64,000 bases of DNA, taken from Paralvinella palmiformis. Taxonomy: Eukaryota; Annelida; Polychaeta; Terebellida; Alvinellidae. The notes beneath the pieces are model-generated. The model was given only the letters and a program-made list of their open reading frames with translations, searched no databases and had not been told where the DNA came from. Below are positions 24,181 to 36,960 of the stretch, one piece after another (positions within the stretch are counted from its first letter, which is position 1; each line of letters starts with the position of its first letter). The DNA lies in NCBI GenBank assembly GCA_025642065.1, contig JAODUP010000271.1, positions 782,463-846,462 of the forward strand, in the 5' to 3' direction. Made by a program: the position numbers and the translations under genes.

Positions 24181-25640
24181 TGTAATTTTTAATAGAATAT
24201 TCGTCAGTTATAAACAAACCAACTATTGGTAATTATGTTAGTTATGTCTAGCTATATTTATGTCGTCTAGACTATATAAAACAAAGGACACGTGGGCTAT
24301 TGGTAAACGTTCATTCAATTTCTCGCAGCTTTTTTGTCCTATAAATAAGTATTGACAACTAGCGCGACACTGGGCCGCATTTGGGGAAACTACGGTTGTG
24401 GGTTGTCTCTTCAGAGTGACTGGCATCAGAAATCTGTACCGAATATTTACACAGAAAGGTTCTTGATATTTATAAGGTGATAGTAGAGCTTGTGAATAAA
24501 TTACCTCAGATTTTAAATGGTTATGTTTTCGTTTATTCATTCAAGTTTTCGGTCCTAAAGGGTTTGAAAGAGAGAGAGGGGGAGAAAGATGGATCAAACC
24601 CACATACACATAATCACACGCACAAACAAGCATTTTAAAAATCGAAAACTACTGTAAAATTTATAAAATTATATTATTCTTTGTAATACTGAATAACCAT
24701 TATTAATATAATATATATGATAATAATACTAACAGTGGTTTCGTTACGATGAAAGCACCAATGTTTATAATATCTCTTTCTATATAAATAATTGGTAAAA
24801 GTGGCTCAGTATTTTTATAAATTAGTTAACTGCTTAAAAGATATATCTTTATTTATCACACCATCTAATTATTCGAAACATCCAGCCACCTGAGAGACCA
24901 CCATTGCTTATCTGATAACTTATCAGACAAGTTTAACAAAAGTACGTAAATAAATACATTATCAACTATTATAATTATTTGTAGTAATATTGCACATTAG
25001 TAAAGGTTTTGCGCAATTTGCCAAGTAACATTTGCTAAACAAAGAAATCTTCCTTCCATTACGATATCACACCGCCCGCCCACCAACACCCACTCCCCCA
25101 CTTCCAAAAAAAGTAGTTAGTGCTTAGAAATGATTCCTCTTGCTTCTCCATGATATATTTTAATTAAATATGGAGCTCTAGTAATGTGGGGCCAAAATTA
25201 GTCAGCTAACGCGGACCGTTGTTTACTTGTTTTGTTGGACTTATTTTTCTATCGTTATTTATGACGTCATTCACTTAGACGCGCGTGGATCTTCTAACAT
25301 TTCGGTAATTGGTTTTCTTTCATCTAATAACAAACTACGTCACCGAGAAGACGCTGGGTGTATAAGTGAAATTAAAACTAAACAGAAAACGAGCGCCTCT
25401 CTCCCTCTTTCCAACACGCTGCTAGGTTGTTGACGCATATACCGCCAAACGCGCAGGGGCACCCACCAGGAACTGCACGCTTTGGTGGAGGTGTTGAATG
25501 TGTTTAGCCAGTTTTAGACCTACGGTTGGCCGGACGGGCCAATACGTGGCAAGTTAATCGGGTAACACATGCTGGCGCTTGCGGATCAATCAATCCCGAT
25601 AGGCAGAGCGGTCTAACACTGGATAGGGCAAACGGTCTGG
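24181..25640. other. Intergenic AT-rich DNA with one dispersed repeat
   Basis: No gene recognised. A segment at about 24345-24430, containing ACTACGGTTGTGGG, resembles 59660-59748 and marks a low-copy dispersed repeat. The remainder is AT-rich and shows no coding signal. Confidence 0.5.
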
Positions 25641-25653
25641 CACGTTGTGTGGT

Positions 25654-25825
25654 GGTGATGATTGATGTTTTACGGCCACACTTTACGGCCGAGCGACCTC
25701 CAAAGATAATGAGGCGAAGTCAAAGACGAAACAACCTTCAGATATGCCCACGCCGGGATTCGAACACGGGTGGTAGTGATCTGTGGTCCAGCACGCTACC
25801 GCTAGACCACGGAGGTGCCCTTGGA
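25654..25825 (-). mobile_element. SINE family A, complete copy with 12-bp target-site duplication
   Basis: Minus-strand copy whose tRNA-like head ends near 25825 (CCACGGAGG complement) with a clear B box (GTTCGAATC). The two 12-bp direct repeats, 25642-25653 and 25826-25837, are identical, which suggests a fairly recent insertion. Confidence 0.9.
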
Positions 25826-25837
25826 ACGTTGTGTGGT

Positions 25838-26490
25838 AAACGAATAAACGTATAGTGGGGGAAACCGGACAAAACATGACAGGTTAAACGAATAGATCAA
25901 TGATGACCTAAATCGCTATCTTCGCTATCATCACTTTTGTCATCATCATCAGAAGCAGCAGCAGAGGCAGCAGCATCACCATCACCACCACTACAACCAC
26001 CATCACAACTACCATCACAACTACCAAAACACAAATATCTGCAGTAAACCACTGACAAGCTGATATTAATGATGACAAAGATTCTATATTTCCTATAATT
26101 CAGGCCTTTCGCACTCATAATTTACAACAAGCTCGGGGCCTTTAGAATTATTAACGTATAGTCGCATTGGTGTTTCGCTATTCTAAAGATATATTTACAC
26201 TTGGCTCCAATTTAAAATTAAAGGCACATAATTACAAATAACAGGTCTCCCTTCAAACACCTGCACAAACCTTCTTGGCTGTAGAATGTTGTCAGATACA
26301 TCAAGTTGCATTAAGACACGAGGTATTGTTATTCGTGTTTGGTAGATAATTATTATGTATTAGAATTTTAGTACCAGTTTTGAAACTACGAAAGACACCC
26401 GCCAAGGGAGCATTTTGTTTCTGATATTATCCGATATGGTGTTAACTATCTACCGTCAGCTCTCAAAGCAGCTTAAATGGCCGACGCTGT
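25838..26490. other. Intergenic DNA
   Basis: Nothing recognised apart from a short CAT/CAC-rich tract at about 25930-26030. Confidence 0.5.
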
Positions 26491-26504
26491 TTGACCATTG
26501 AGAT

Positions 26505-26877
26505 AGTGAGCTCCGGTGGCCTAGCGGTTAAGCACCCGGCACTTGGTGCCAACGGTCGCAGGTTCGAACCCCGTAAGAGGTCGAAACTTTTCCAGGGATT
26601 AATTTCTCGGCTCACTACATCGTGGGTGGCTGACCACGTTAAATGGCGCTGCCGTCTCCACTGAATTATTTAAAATAAAGGGGGACGTTAAAAAAACCCT
26701 GATGACGTAAAACACTCTGGCAGTGACCACCCTCAGGGTATTTCGGCTCCATCTTTCCGTACTGCTCCCCTGTGAGTGGTGGGGGAGGAGGTTTCTCAAC
26801 CACTCCAACATAGAGGCTGTGCTGATTAAGCGACAGCCTGGGGATTCTCCCCGAACAACAAAACCAACCAAAACCAA
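26505..26877 (+). mobile_element. SINE family B, complete reference copy with target-site duplication
   Basis: About 373 bp. The tRNA-like head has an A box (TGGCCTAGCGG near 26517) and B box (GTTCGAACC near 26562). A body follows that contains GGGGGACGTTAAA and GGCTCCATCTTTCCG, and the end is AACCAA-rich. It is flanked by perfect 11-bp direct repeats at 26494-26504 and 26878-26888. Family B differs from family A in body, tail and length but has a similar head. Confidence 0.92.
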
Positions 26878-27257
26878 ACCATTGAGATTTAAAGAAACAA
26901 TTCACTCTCAGGTATTAGATTATTAATTGAAATGTGTAAGTCCCATAAGAGTAAATACCACATCCGACAATTACATTCGCAAACGATGCATGACATCATA
27001 GATATATTGAATGTTTCAATTCACTGGCGGGTCGCTATTGTGACTTCCTCGAATGTCAGCTTCTATGTCGGGAACGAGAAAAAAGTCACGTGCTCTGACA
27101 TCAATATGCACAAGTCGGAATTATACAGCCATCTCGTACCAGATCTAATCAGGTCAAAGATGTTATGTTATGGCTTTGGCATCCTCGTGCTCTTATACAA
27201 CTCGCCCATCCCTGGACTCAACCTACTGCTAACTAACCCAATCCTCGGTTTTCAGTG

Positions 27258-27522
27258 GATACAGCCACCCACGAAGTTGTGAGCCGAGAAATTAATCTCT
27301 GGAAATGTTTCGACCTCTTGCTGGGATCGAATCTGTGACCCTTGGCACCAAGTGCCGGGTGGTTAACCGCCAAGCCACCGGGGTTCACTAAAATAAAGGG
27401 GGACGTTAAAGACCCCCTGAGGACGTAAAACATACTGGCATTGACCACCCTCAGGATATTTCGGCTCCATCTTTCCGTACTGCTCCCTTGCGAGTGGTGG
27501 AGGAAGAGGAGTTATCTCAACC
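27258..27522. mobile_element. SINE family B, rearranged: inverted 5' half joined to 3' part
   Basis: Positions 27258-27389 are the tRNA-like head and first body part on the minus strand, ending at the element's 5' terminus. Directly next, 27390-27522 is the middle and later body on the plus strand, starting at AAAATAAAGGGGG. About 30 bp of the element are lost at the junction, and the last part of the 3' end is absent. An inverted 5' segment next to a sense 3' segment resembles twin priming in LINE mobilisation; two overlapping insertions are the alternative. Confidence 0.75.
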
Positions 27523-28130
27523 ACCTATAGATTATTATTGTCGATATACCTGTAAATTTTAGTAAAAAATGACGGTTAAAATTTCACATGAAAAAAATAG
27601 CATCAAGTATATGAACTTTTGCAATAGTACATGTAAAGAAGAGAGGAAGTGCACACTTGCTGATTTAATAATAGTAAATATAGATAACGTGAATATTCTG
27701 GAATAATCAAATCATAAAATGTCGTCATCCCTTCTACATTTTTAATAATTCCCCTATGGTATTCTTTGAAGCCACAGTTTATGTTAAAAGGTAAGTATAT
27801 GGAGATCTGTTTTTTTTTCTCTCTTTGTTTTAATGTACGAGGTAAATTGTTTTTCTGTATCAAACATTGATCAAAGACGTCTAGAAAGAGCACATGTTGG
27901 TCTGAATTAAAAACAATCGCTTGATTTGAGTAAAAAGTCGCACAACACGGAACTGCTTTGCGCAATGGGGTATTCCAAAAAAAAAAAACTAAACCGCTCC
28001 ATTATAAGTTAGTTTAGATCTGTAGATGCACATTCCGGATCCAGTCTCTGCTGAGGGATCTGAAGATTTATTTTAGCTCATTGTATTTAGTCATCCCTGA
28101 AACTTCGATGAATAGAATCTGATCTCTCAT
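27523..28130. other. Intergenic DNA
   Basis: The 120-codon minus-strand frame at 27603-27965 is the longest here. It shows no domain I can name with confidence. Confidence 0.4.
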
Positions 28131-28146
28131 GATAATAGTACTGTTG

Positions 28147-28150
28147 GTGG

Positions 28151-28199
<49 letters not shown>

Positions 28200-28212
28200 A
28201 ATAGTTGTAATA

Positions 28213-28260
<48 letters not shown>

Positions 28261-28460
28261 ATAGCAGTGGCAGTGGTGATGGTGGTGATGATAGCAGATT
28301 GTAGTAATTGTGATGATGATAATAGTGGTAGTGGTAATGATCATGGTGATGGTAGTAGTATTGTGGTGGTAATGATGACAGTGATAGAGATGATGGTGAT
28401 GATGATAACAGTAGCCGTGATGATGATGATGATGATGACGATGATGGCAGTAGCCGTGAT
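28147..28460. repeat. (ATG)n / (GTG)n trinucleotide array
   Basis: About 310 bp of ATG and GTG units with scattered substitutions. Poly-Met, poly-His and poly-Ser frames arise from it. Confidence 0.93.
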
Positions 28461-28464
28461 GGTT

Positions 28465-29215
28465 GTGATGATGGTACTGACACGGATGACATATTTTTCT
28501 GTTAATTGAGTGCTCCTAAGATGCTCTCCCGCCAACAATTTTCAGGAAAATAATTATCTATTTTTAAGATAAGTCGAAATCTTCTTAATCAATCGAAACG
28601 ATGAAAATATTTAGACAACAAAAAAAATACATGTTTAATAAGCCTCAGACATTCCTTAATAGATAGCATTACTCAAACTTATAGTCATCGAACTTCATTA
28701 TTAGCCCGAGGTCAGCCATTTGTCACCACAGTCAATAGTACTACTACACTACTCTACATAAATTGGAAACATTGACGTATCACTGACCTGCCTTAGTTAT
28801 CCTCTATTCAGTTACCATTAGATGTCTCCGGTTGTCTTCGGCGGCCACCAGTAGTCGTGTTTTAACACATTTCAGCCTAGAGCGAAGGTCATGCAAAGCG
28901 AATCAAAAGCCTTCGTCGAGTCCTGGTGGGCTTTCTGCCAAACGACGAGGCCGAATTCACTTTAGGCTGGGTTTTTTGTTGTTGCTACTGCTGCTTTGAC
29001 TAACCTGGGGCCTAACGTGGCGTCTTCCACGCTCTGGGTCTGACAGAAATGGGGCAGGCTGTACTGAGTGATTTAACGAGCATACGTAGACTTGTTTTCC
29101 TTTGAAACTGGTACTTCGATATTAACGTTAATGTTACGTCACACGTCGTTCTCTCAGTCTTTAGACGTTACATAGTAAGCATTTATGTTAATTATTTAAA
29201 GGGGTGGTGTCTTAC

Positions 29216-29268
<53 letters not shown>

Positions 29269-29797
29269 CACTGCTCTACTCTGTTCTTTGGCGCATTTAG
29301 GGATTAAAAATATGACCAAATATGTCAGGATATTCTCAATTATTTCACTGAACGCCCAATGAGCAGCTCCAATTACTACAAACAGAGATGAACATTATGG
29401 CTGATGGCCTTACTAGACCATCATTGGCACAATACGAAGGGCAGCCGAAACATATACATATAATATTCTTGCAGTAATGAACGCGAGAAAACTAAAGACT
29501 GTACCAAGGTCTTTGGCGAAAGTTCATACCAATTTTGTTTATAAAAATAGCAGCTAGGTGAATTCATCTTCTATTTATATCCATGATCTCACGTGATCGT
29601 TATCTGGATAACGTCTTTAATGATATAGCACGATGCTGGCTAGGAGCCAAAATTTCCATTCTCCGTAAACCGTAAATGTTCTTTGCACACCCAGCGCTAA
29701 TGTTGTCTATTGGTGGCTAAACCTGAGATTACAACAAAACTTGAAACGGCACAAGTGTTTTACCAAGCAGCTCGGTTCTTGTGTTATCACACTTTTA

Positions 29798-29856
<59 letters not shown>

Positions 29857-30578
29857 AGCTGTGTATAATAAGGCACAAGCACAGAGAATCTCGAACCGTG
29901 AATTCAAACTCTGGACGTTTCTTCAGGGGACTGAATCCAGAGTGGCGACTTTTCTTGCTGAGACATGTGTAATGTCTCACCAGTCCCCTGAATAATAGAA
30001 TTCGGTCATATGCCCTATCAGTAGCCAAAACCGAGGCTAAAAAGATACTTACTCTAAGTTAAGTCGACCAGCTGCATTCAATGCTTTAGACACACACACA
30101 CAAACATGGAGTCAGGGCCAAAACTGCTAATTAAATTACGTTTTATTTTTGTGTTTCATGTTTAAATCAAAACAAAAAACAATCGCAAAGTACTTCAGTT
30201 TCACTCCAAAGAGTCGCTTTTGTTTCTGGATAAAAATCGTTTCACAGCAAATACTAAAACTGTACTTTTCCTTGCTATGTTTAATAAAAACATTAACCAT
30301 ATGTCGCATACAGCATCCGTTAAAAATGAAATTTGTATACAAATTGTCTCATTTAGTTTTATTGACTAACAATATAATGATTTTAACGTTAATATCCCAG
30401 AAGATAACCAATGGAGGTTTCTCACATAATATAATCCGACATTACACGTTTTTAGGTCACTATCATCCGAACGAACCGACCTATATCCACCCTAATATCA
30501 TACATTTTACGTATCCAGAATATTTTAAATGCCTATATCGTAACCAAATAACTATATGTGTGATGGGGGGTTGGTTGC

Positions 30579-30609
<31 letters not shown>

Positions 30610-30965
30610 TGTTCTGCATTGTTGGGGTTTTTCCAGTGCGCTGAAAAGAACGGCTCTTCGTGGTTAACACAAATACCAAACTCGGATAGATGGCGGAGAG
30701 TGATAGTTACCATCCGTTGAAAAGTTACCCTCCCTAAACATAATTATCATTTACTGTTTGGTTATTTTGACGCATTATTAATAAGTTTGTCCATGTCCAT
30801 CTCTTACGTCCGTCTTCGTCTGATAATCAACCGATAAGTCAAAAGTTAATAAATATATACAAATAAAAAGGTCTGTCAACGAGCTTACAGTTATCACGAG
30901 CTTTATATGTAAATTTTAGTTTGTTGCACAGTGAAGGCTGAAGTGAACAGTCACGTTCGCGATCC
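28465..30965. other. Intergenic DNA with microsatellites
   Basis: No gene recognised. Contains (TA)n at 29218-29262, (CT)n(GT)n at 29798-29853 and (TG)n at 30581-30606. The 152-codon frame at 30149-30607 ends in the TG tract and has no identifiable domain. Confidence 0.5.
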
Positions 30966-30980
30966 TTCTTTATCATAATG

Positions 30981-31343
30981 TTTGTTTTGTTGTTCGAGTG
31001 GAATCCCCAAGCTGTCGCTTATTCGGCTCAGCCTCTATGTTGGAGTGGTTGAGAAAGCTCCTCCCCCACCACTCACAGGGGAGCAGTACGGAAAGATGGA
31101 GCCGAAATACCCCGAGGGTGGTCACTGCCAGAGTGTTTTACGTCCTCAGGTTTTTTAACGTCCCCCTTTATTTTAAGTAATTCAGTGGAGACGGCAGCGC
31201 CCTTGAACGTGGTCAGCACCCACAATGTTGTGAGCCGAGAAATTAATCCCTGAAAAAGTTTCGACCTCTTACGGGGTTCGAACCTGTGACCATTGGCACC
31301 AAGTGTCGGGTGCTTAACCGTTAGGCCACCGAACCTCACTAGA
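30981..31343 (-). mobile_element. SINE family B, complete copy with 12-bp target-site duplication
   Basis: Minus-strand copy close to the reference at 26505-26877, with B box GGTTCGAACC near 31275. The flanking 12-bp repeats at 30969-30980 and 31344-31355 are identical. Confidence 0.92.
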
Positions 31344-31436
31344 TTTATCATAATGAATCAAATGGAAACTTATATGAGCATCATAGAGTGCCAGCTTTTC
31401 AGGTGTTTGCTGGAAATGGCCCGATACGATACAGGT

Positions 31437-31635
31437 GATGATGATGATGATGATGATTGATGTTTTACGGCCACTTTTGTGCACAAGATAGGCTAAATAG
31501 GCCGAGCGACTTCCAAAGGTAATGAGACGAAGTGAAAGACGAAACAACATTCAGATATGCCCACGCCGGGATTCGAACACGGGAGGTATCGATCTGTGGT
31601 CCAGCACGCTACCGCTAGACCACGGAGGCGCCCCT
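31437..31635 (-). mobile_element. SINE family A, complete copy with 16-bp target-site duplication
   Basis: Minus strand, with the (ATC)n tail at its low-coordinate end and the tRNA-like head at 31560-31635. Its 16-bp flanking repeats (31421-31436 and 31636-31651) are identical. It lies 80 bp from the family B SINE at 30981-31343. Confidence 0.93.
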
Positions 31636-31651
31636 CGATACGATACAGGTG

Positions 31652-32189
31652 GTCGTCAACTTACGACCTTGACTGGTCGTAAGTTGATCTAGTCGTAAGT
31701 CGGCATATGTCATAATTACCTGTTTATTGATATTATAATCATCTTTAAGTCGTACCGTCGGTGTTGAGGGACAAAGGTTGTCTTTAGCGTTGGGCGCACT
31801 TGAGGCCACAAGCGACTAGTTTTCGCTAACGAGGAATTTCAGCCCGGGGAAACATACAGAAGTGAAACTAAGTTTACGCATTGAAATCGTGCAGTTATTC
31901 AAAATATCAATGTCATTTTGTAAATATAGCGTGTCAATATACATGAATGCATACCTTTTACGAGCTTGTTGATATTAAAAGGCCTTTTAAATAAGTTTAT
32001 TTTCACGAAATGTTGTTGACTTTCGTACCTGGTGGGGACTAATTCAAAAGAAATTTAGAATTTACAGTATATGGCATATTTGGCTGAGAAAAACTTACCA
32101 GTTTCCTGTTTGGATCAAAAACTCCTCCTACTATAACTCAACGGCCGGTATTCGAACATCCGACCTCCTGCACCTAGTATAGGGGTTGG
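31652..32189. other. Intergenic DNA
   Basis: Nothing recognised. Confidence 0.4.
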
Positions 32190-33080
32190 GCAAACTTATA
32201 ATCAATCCAGGTACAATGCAACGTTCCTCAATAAATGATCAGATGTAGTGGAAACTTAAGAAAGATAAGCGATTCTGAAAAGGTGATTTTTCAAATGGTG
32301 ACGGAAAGACACTATGCTATTTGATGACATAACATGTTCAGGGAGTGAATTTCAAAGTCCCAGAAAAAGTCCCAGCATTAGTTTTAACCCTTGGAATAGA
32401 TAACCCTGGGAATAGACCAGATTAACGGAGTACTCTGGACTTGGGTGCTAGAGAAAGCATGGAAAATTGATACGAAGGTTCTCCAGAAGAAAGAGTTTGA
32501 TGGGCAATAGTGCAGAGTTTGAAATGGTGCGAGATTGAACAGGGGGCAAATGAAGAAATTCGAGAAAACCCTGTGACAACCCCAGCTAAACAGCTCTGAA
32601 CACACTGAAGTTTTAAAATATCCTTAGATGCGATGTTATAAAGAAAATAGTTGCAGTAATCAAGCCTACTAGTAATGAGTGCTGTAGCAATGGTTTTGGC
32701 GACTGAAAGAGTAATATAGCACCGAATACGGAAATTAAAATCGCTATCAAATGTAACGTCAAGGTTACATACAGTGTCTGATGCGTGTTGTGGTGCTATG
32801 CTTATAAGGATATGGGCGTAGGGAAGAAACGAGTAAGCTGGCTGCGCTGTCTGGGATACCCTATAGAGGCGGTTTGGGGTCTGCACCAAAAATCGAGTGA
32901 CTTGTCGTGGGTGAGACCATAACTCAGTACGTGTTGAGAATAATACAAAACCAATATGCATTCAAATATACAACCAGCTCGCTGACTGTTTATTGCTCTT
33001 AATTCACATAACACCCCCATGAGATGCAGGGTAACAGTATAAGTTATTAAAAAAATACATATCAAACATACATTGGTGGA
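32190..33080 (-). pseudogene. L2/CR1-like LINE reverse transcriptase relic
   Basis: The minus strand reads TSRLDYCNYFLYN then LKLQCVQSC, the conserved end of a CR1/L2/Jockey-type reverse transcriptase, at about 32570-32690. Degenerate upstream similarity includes a decayed NLGVIFD-like segment (NLDVTFDSDFNF). It differs clearly from the LINE copies at 9.4-11.2 kb, so it is a second family or an older subfamily. The catalytic YADD region is not preserved in an open frame. A 3' untranslated part probably continues to about 32190. Confidence 0.8.
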
Positions 33081-34660
33081 GATTAAGATCATACTTAGAA
33101 TAATCCGATAAAGTATTTTTGACATCACATACTTTACGGTCCTATTATTTAGAGGTATTTCCAGCCAGAATTTTAGTCTTTAGTGAATAAATGTTTTAGA
33201 TTATTTATCGGATTTTCTGTCGTCGACGTGAGGGTCAAAACGTTGTCGGGTATTATAATTTTGAACATCAGCATTGGTTGAGAATATCGCGAATAAAAGG
33301 GTTGGCAACTTACCATCGGCATATGAGTATATAAAATTGCTTAGATGTATTTTATAAATATCATTCAGCTTAGAGGTGGATACCCTACTACTTGAAGAAA
33401 TTAAGGATCTGTATGTTCATTATACAGTACTCTACAGATATGTCGTATGCATTTATCGAGTGATTTCTAATTTATGTAGCCTATGTTGGTAAGCTGATCC
33501 CCCATAATGTAATACCATAGGTGAGTTGAAAATACACCAGACTGTGACATAGCAGTTTCAAGTTAGTAATGGAAAGTGACCATTTCATCATATTTAACAC
33601 CTAAAAACCATAATATTAATATTTATTAGGCATATATTTGTGACCCTTAAATTGATATGGTTTCTTCTAGACACTGAACAATACGTATTTAGTTAATTCG
33701 ATTGAAAAACATCCTCTTTTGCTAATAAATAATATTGGCATACATCATTTTAGTCCGATATACCATTCTTGGTTTTTGCTCAACGCGTTTTTAGTACGTC
33801 ATTTAGTTGAACCGGAAGACGAAACACATGTTTGACTTACAGAAAAGAGTCATTTAATTTGGTTATTTATGTGAGTATTGTCGACTTCAAGTAGCAATAT
33901 ATTAACAGTTCGTAACAAAACCTCAAGTTTTTAAAAGCTATCCTAAAAATTTTATTTACGGGTACTTAAGAAATAATAGATTTGTTCACTACTCGTATCA
34001 GATGTAGACCGTCTATGACTTTGGGAGAGGAGAGTGAGTATGGAAAATAGATCTATAACTTTTATTCACATATTTATTAATGTGAATTAAATTGTGATAT
34101 ATTCGAATTAAGGAGAATGACAAATGTTTAATCAATAAAATCATAAACATGATAACTTGTTTAAACATTATGTGTGTTTAGCTGGCCTTGGCTTGGGTAG
34201 TTGAATTTTTTTTGTTTCGTGGTCTGTAATCATGAACCTAGGATAATACTAGAAAGTCTGAACAGTTATTTCTGATGTGGTCAATTTTATTGAGTGACTT
34301 CAAATCTAATCTACAAAACATATTGCAGGTATAGCACCTGTCTAAATTGAAAGGATGGAGAATTACAATTTAACTACAATTAATACAGTTACACAAGATA
34401 TAAACATACATATCAGTTATATACAAATATACTCAAAACATTTACCAGATAAGTTTTAGTATTTCACAATATATGTACAAAATAATAATTTTTTTGGAAA
34501 CCTTTAACATCAGTAGCACCAGAGATTAACAAGAAAAATTTTATATCTCACAACAAATGTACATACATTATAATAATCTTATTATACATCCAAAACAAAT
34601 GAAAACAAGCTCTCCTGATATGATACTCTGTTTCACTGTAATCTAAATATTCTGTGACCT
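33081..34660. other. Intergenic AT-rich DNA
   Basis: No coding signal. The part above about 34260 could be the 3' untranslated region of a minus-strand gene ending near 35.16 kb, but that gene is itself uncertain. Confidence 0.35.
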
Positions 34661-34668
34661 TGGATAGA

Positions 34669-34935
34669 GGTCAGTTAAATACCTGGGTCCCAATTTAATT
34701 TAATTGCACATTCTATCTAACTGCTGGTACCATTACCTACGGTTTAACAAAATTTCTTTGAGAAACAGTAAGTGCAAAGTGGCACCAATGAAGCCAAATA
34801 TGTTGAAAAAATCAGTAAAGGTCAGTTAAATGTCAACGTTAATATTTGATGTGGCATGCACAACTATATGTAACTGTTGGTACCATTACTTGAGGTTGAT
34901 AACAAACATTTCTATGAGACATAGTTTCATTTTCG
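34669..34935. repeat. Imperfect tandem duplication, period about 151 bp
   Basis: Two units starting with GGTCAGTTAAAT at 34669 and 34820 share roughly 100 bp. Common landmarks are TAACTG(C/T)TGGTACCATTAC and a TTTCT(T/A)TGAGA motif. It is non-coding. Confidence 0.7.
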
Positions 34936-35074
34936 CAGAGGAATATATAATTATAAATATTCCATTCAAATACATTTACAAAAGTAAACTATGCAGTGCA
35001 CACGCGATTTGTATAGTTTGGGCTGTGGACTCTTAGATTTATTTATTAATTAGTAGCAAATCACATTATATCTA

Positions 35075-35109
<35 letters not shown>

Positions 35110-35157
35110 AATATCGCACAAAACATTATGTTTTGAACATGGAAATTTGAACTCTTC

Positions 35158-35213
35158 TCACTCACTAGCAGGTGCACCATCTTCTTTCCTCTCCTCCTGT
35201 TCCACAGATGGCC
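35158..35213 (-). CDS. Possible terminal coding exon of an unrecognised gene
   Basis: After a plausible acceptor (CATATCTATTCAG on the minus strand) the sequence reads 17 codons, PSVEQEERKEDGAPASE, followed by TGA at 35158-35160. It is hydrophilic, acidic and locally GC-richer than its surroundings, as in a disordered C-terminus. The partner exon would lie at higher coordinates, possibly including the segment ending at 37620. I do not recognise the protein. Confidence 0.35.
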
Positions 35214-35689
35214 CTGAATAGATATGATGATTAACTTGTAAATTAAGAATACCTCATTTGAACAACAAAGGATTGAAATGAAAGATTTATTATTTACTAT
35301 GTACATGCAGGAAGTCAGGAGTTCTCCTCAGATACAAGTATTTATAATTTAACAGAACGTTTCCTCATAAACAAATACATAATTACTCGCCTGTGACCTA
35401 ATCGCAGTTTTTTTTTTGTAACCTAGCTTACTCTTAGTCTCACAGGGTAGTTGTTCTTTCTCATCAGTGATCAAAAGATGTTTTTACAGTTGTTCTTTCA
35501 TTATGAGATGTATATTCTTTCTCTAGTCTGTAATGATAATCATGCCATTTGAATAAATACTCATAAATGTAGTTAATAACAAAGTACAGTTTGATTATAT
35601 TAGCCTGTAATGATTACAAAAAGGATGACTAGATAATGGCAAAGGAACATTTTTGGCTGTTAGATCTACAACTAGTACAAGGAGTAGGT

Positions 35690-36175
35690 TTTTATATTTG
35701 TTTTGTCCTTGATCTTTGTAAGTGATGTTGAGCATTTTTCGTTTCGTGTTGTGCTGCAGACAATTTCTTTTAATTTTTTGTTGTTAATGTCCAGGTCTCT
35801 GCTCTATATTTCATTGCTGAAAGGATACACTGGTTGAAGACCTTTCTTTTTAAACATGTTGGTAGTGAACAGTTCCTGCCATCCTGCTTTGATCCTTCTT
35901 ATTTCGTTGTCTTGGTTTTTCTCTATTAATGTAAAACGTTGGCCTAGGTAAACATAATCTTCTACTTGGTCAAGTTGGATTCCATTTACATACACTCCCT
36001 TTGTTGTTCCTGCCGTGATCTTTGTTTTTCTCGTGTTCATTTTCAGTCCACATTTCCTGCTTGTGTTGTACAGCTCTTGAAGCATTACTTCAATGTCCTT
36101 TACAGCGTGTTTGTTACTGTGTGTTTGTCTCACTGCTAAGGCCAAACAAATCCATTGATACCCTGGAAGAAGGGG
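35690..36175 (-). pseudogene. RTE-like LINE reverse transcriptase relic
   Basis: The minus strand encodes LKMNTRKTKI, then VNGIQLDQVEDYVYLGQRFT and IRRIKAGW. This pattern is specific to the palm-thumb part of RTE-clade reverse transcriptases. A frameshift near 35820 separates this from the downstream motif YRAETWTLTTK and its following degenerate segment. Upstream, the active-site region is lost. A 5'-truncated, decayed copy. Confidence 0.85.
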
Positions 36176-36649
36176 TATTAGTAATTTTATTAAATGGTAT
36201 ATATAACAGTGTTGTAACATAATAATTTTACATACAACAATTTAGATGCATAAGCTATCAAATCAACCAACAAGTTGTAGTTCCAATGTAACACTTTTGT
36301 ATGAAAATTATAATTGGTTATATATATTTAGTTTTCAGTCTGCTGTCCAAATGTGTTGTTGAGAGTGGTAAAATAATATAACATATCACACATTATATAT
36401 TTAATTCACAAATGGAAATTTGGATTTGCAAGAAATTTCTTTACATGTATGTTTAAAAAAAATACTGTATCCTCATTTGTACCATGTTTCAGGTGTTTTA
36501 TAAATAAATGTTTTTGATAAAAATATTGCTTTTATATATTATGTGTGACTGATAAAGATGTTGTGTTTTGCATCAAGCAATATTAATGAATAAATGTAAA
36601 TGTGTTCTTTTGATTGATAATTTGTAGCTTCATCATTAATATTTTAGCC

Positions 36650-36875
36650 GAGTTGGAGGAAATGGAGCATTTGTGCATTCTAGGCAACCTTTTCGCCAAA
36701 ACCAAAGTAGCTGAGCAATTTTCTGTTGATAAAATAGGCGACAAGGGACTGTAAGATAGATGACGTATGGCATCTGACGTCAGCTGCTATTGTCCGTCAT
36801 ATTTATTTATAACTTGTGACCAGCACCAGGGCTAAACAAACTATTCACTCACATGTTAATTCACACAATACTTAG
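36650..36875. repeat. Direct duplication, upstream copy (226 bp)
   Basis: Nearly identical to 38662-38878, same orientation, 2.0 kb away. This copy has 14 extra bp inside (GACGTATGGCATCTGACGTC region near 36762-36781) and lacks 5 bp present in the other copy. It contains CRE-like TGACGTCA/TGACGT motifs. Neither end shows the TG...CA of an LTR. Confidence 0.88.
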
Positions 36876-36960
36876 CCGAGTTAAAACAATCCAGATTGCC
36901 ATTTCCTGTAACATGTTTAATGGCCTTTACTTTAGACCTGGCATAGGGCACCATATGTTG

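Noticed and set aside
23777..24217. 146-codon Thr-His-Ser-Leu frame
   Set aside because: Translation of the (GTGA)n array.
27603..27965. 120-codon minus-strand frame, faintly reminiscent of a retroelement C-terminus
   Set aside because: The resemblance (LPFNINCGF...) is too weak to name a family; AT-rich chance frame is as likely.
28087..28538. Poly-Met, poly-His and poly-Ser frames
   Set aside because: Produced by the ATG/GTG trinucleotide array.
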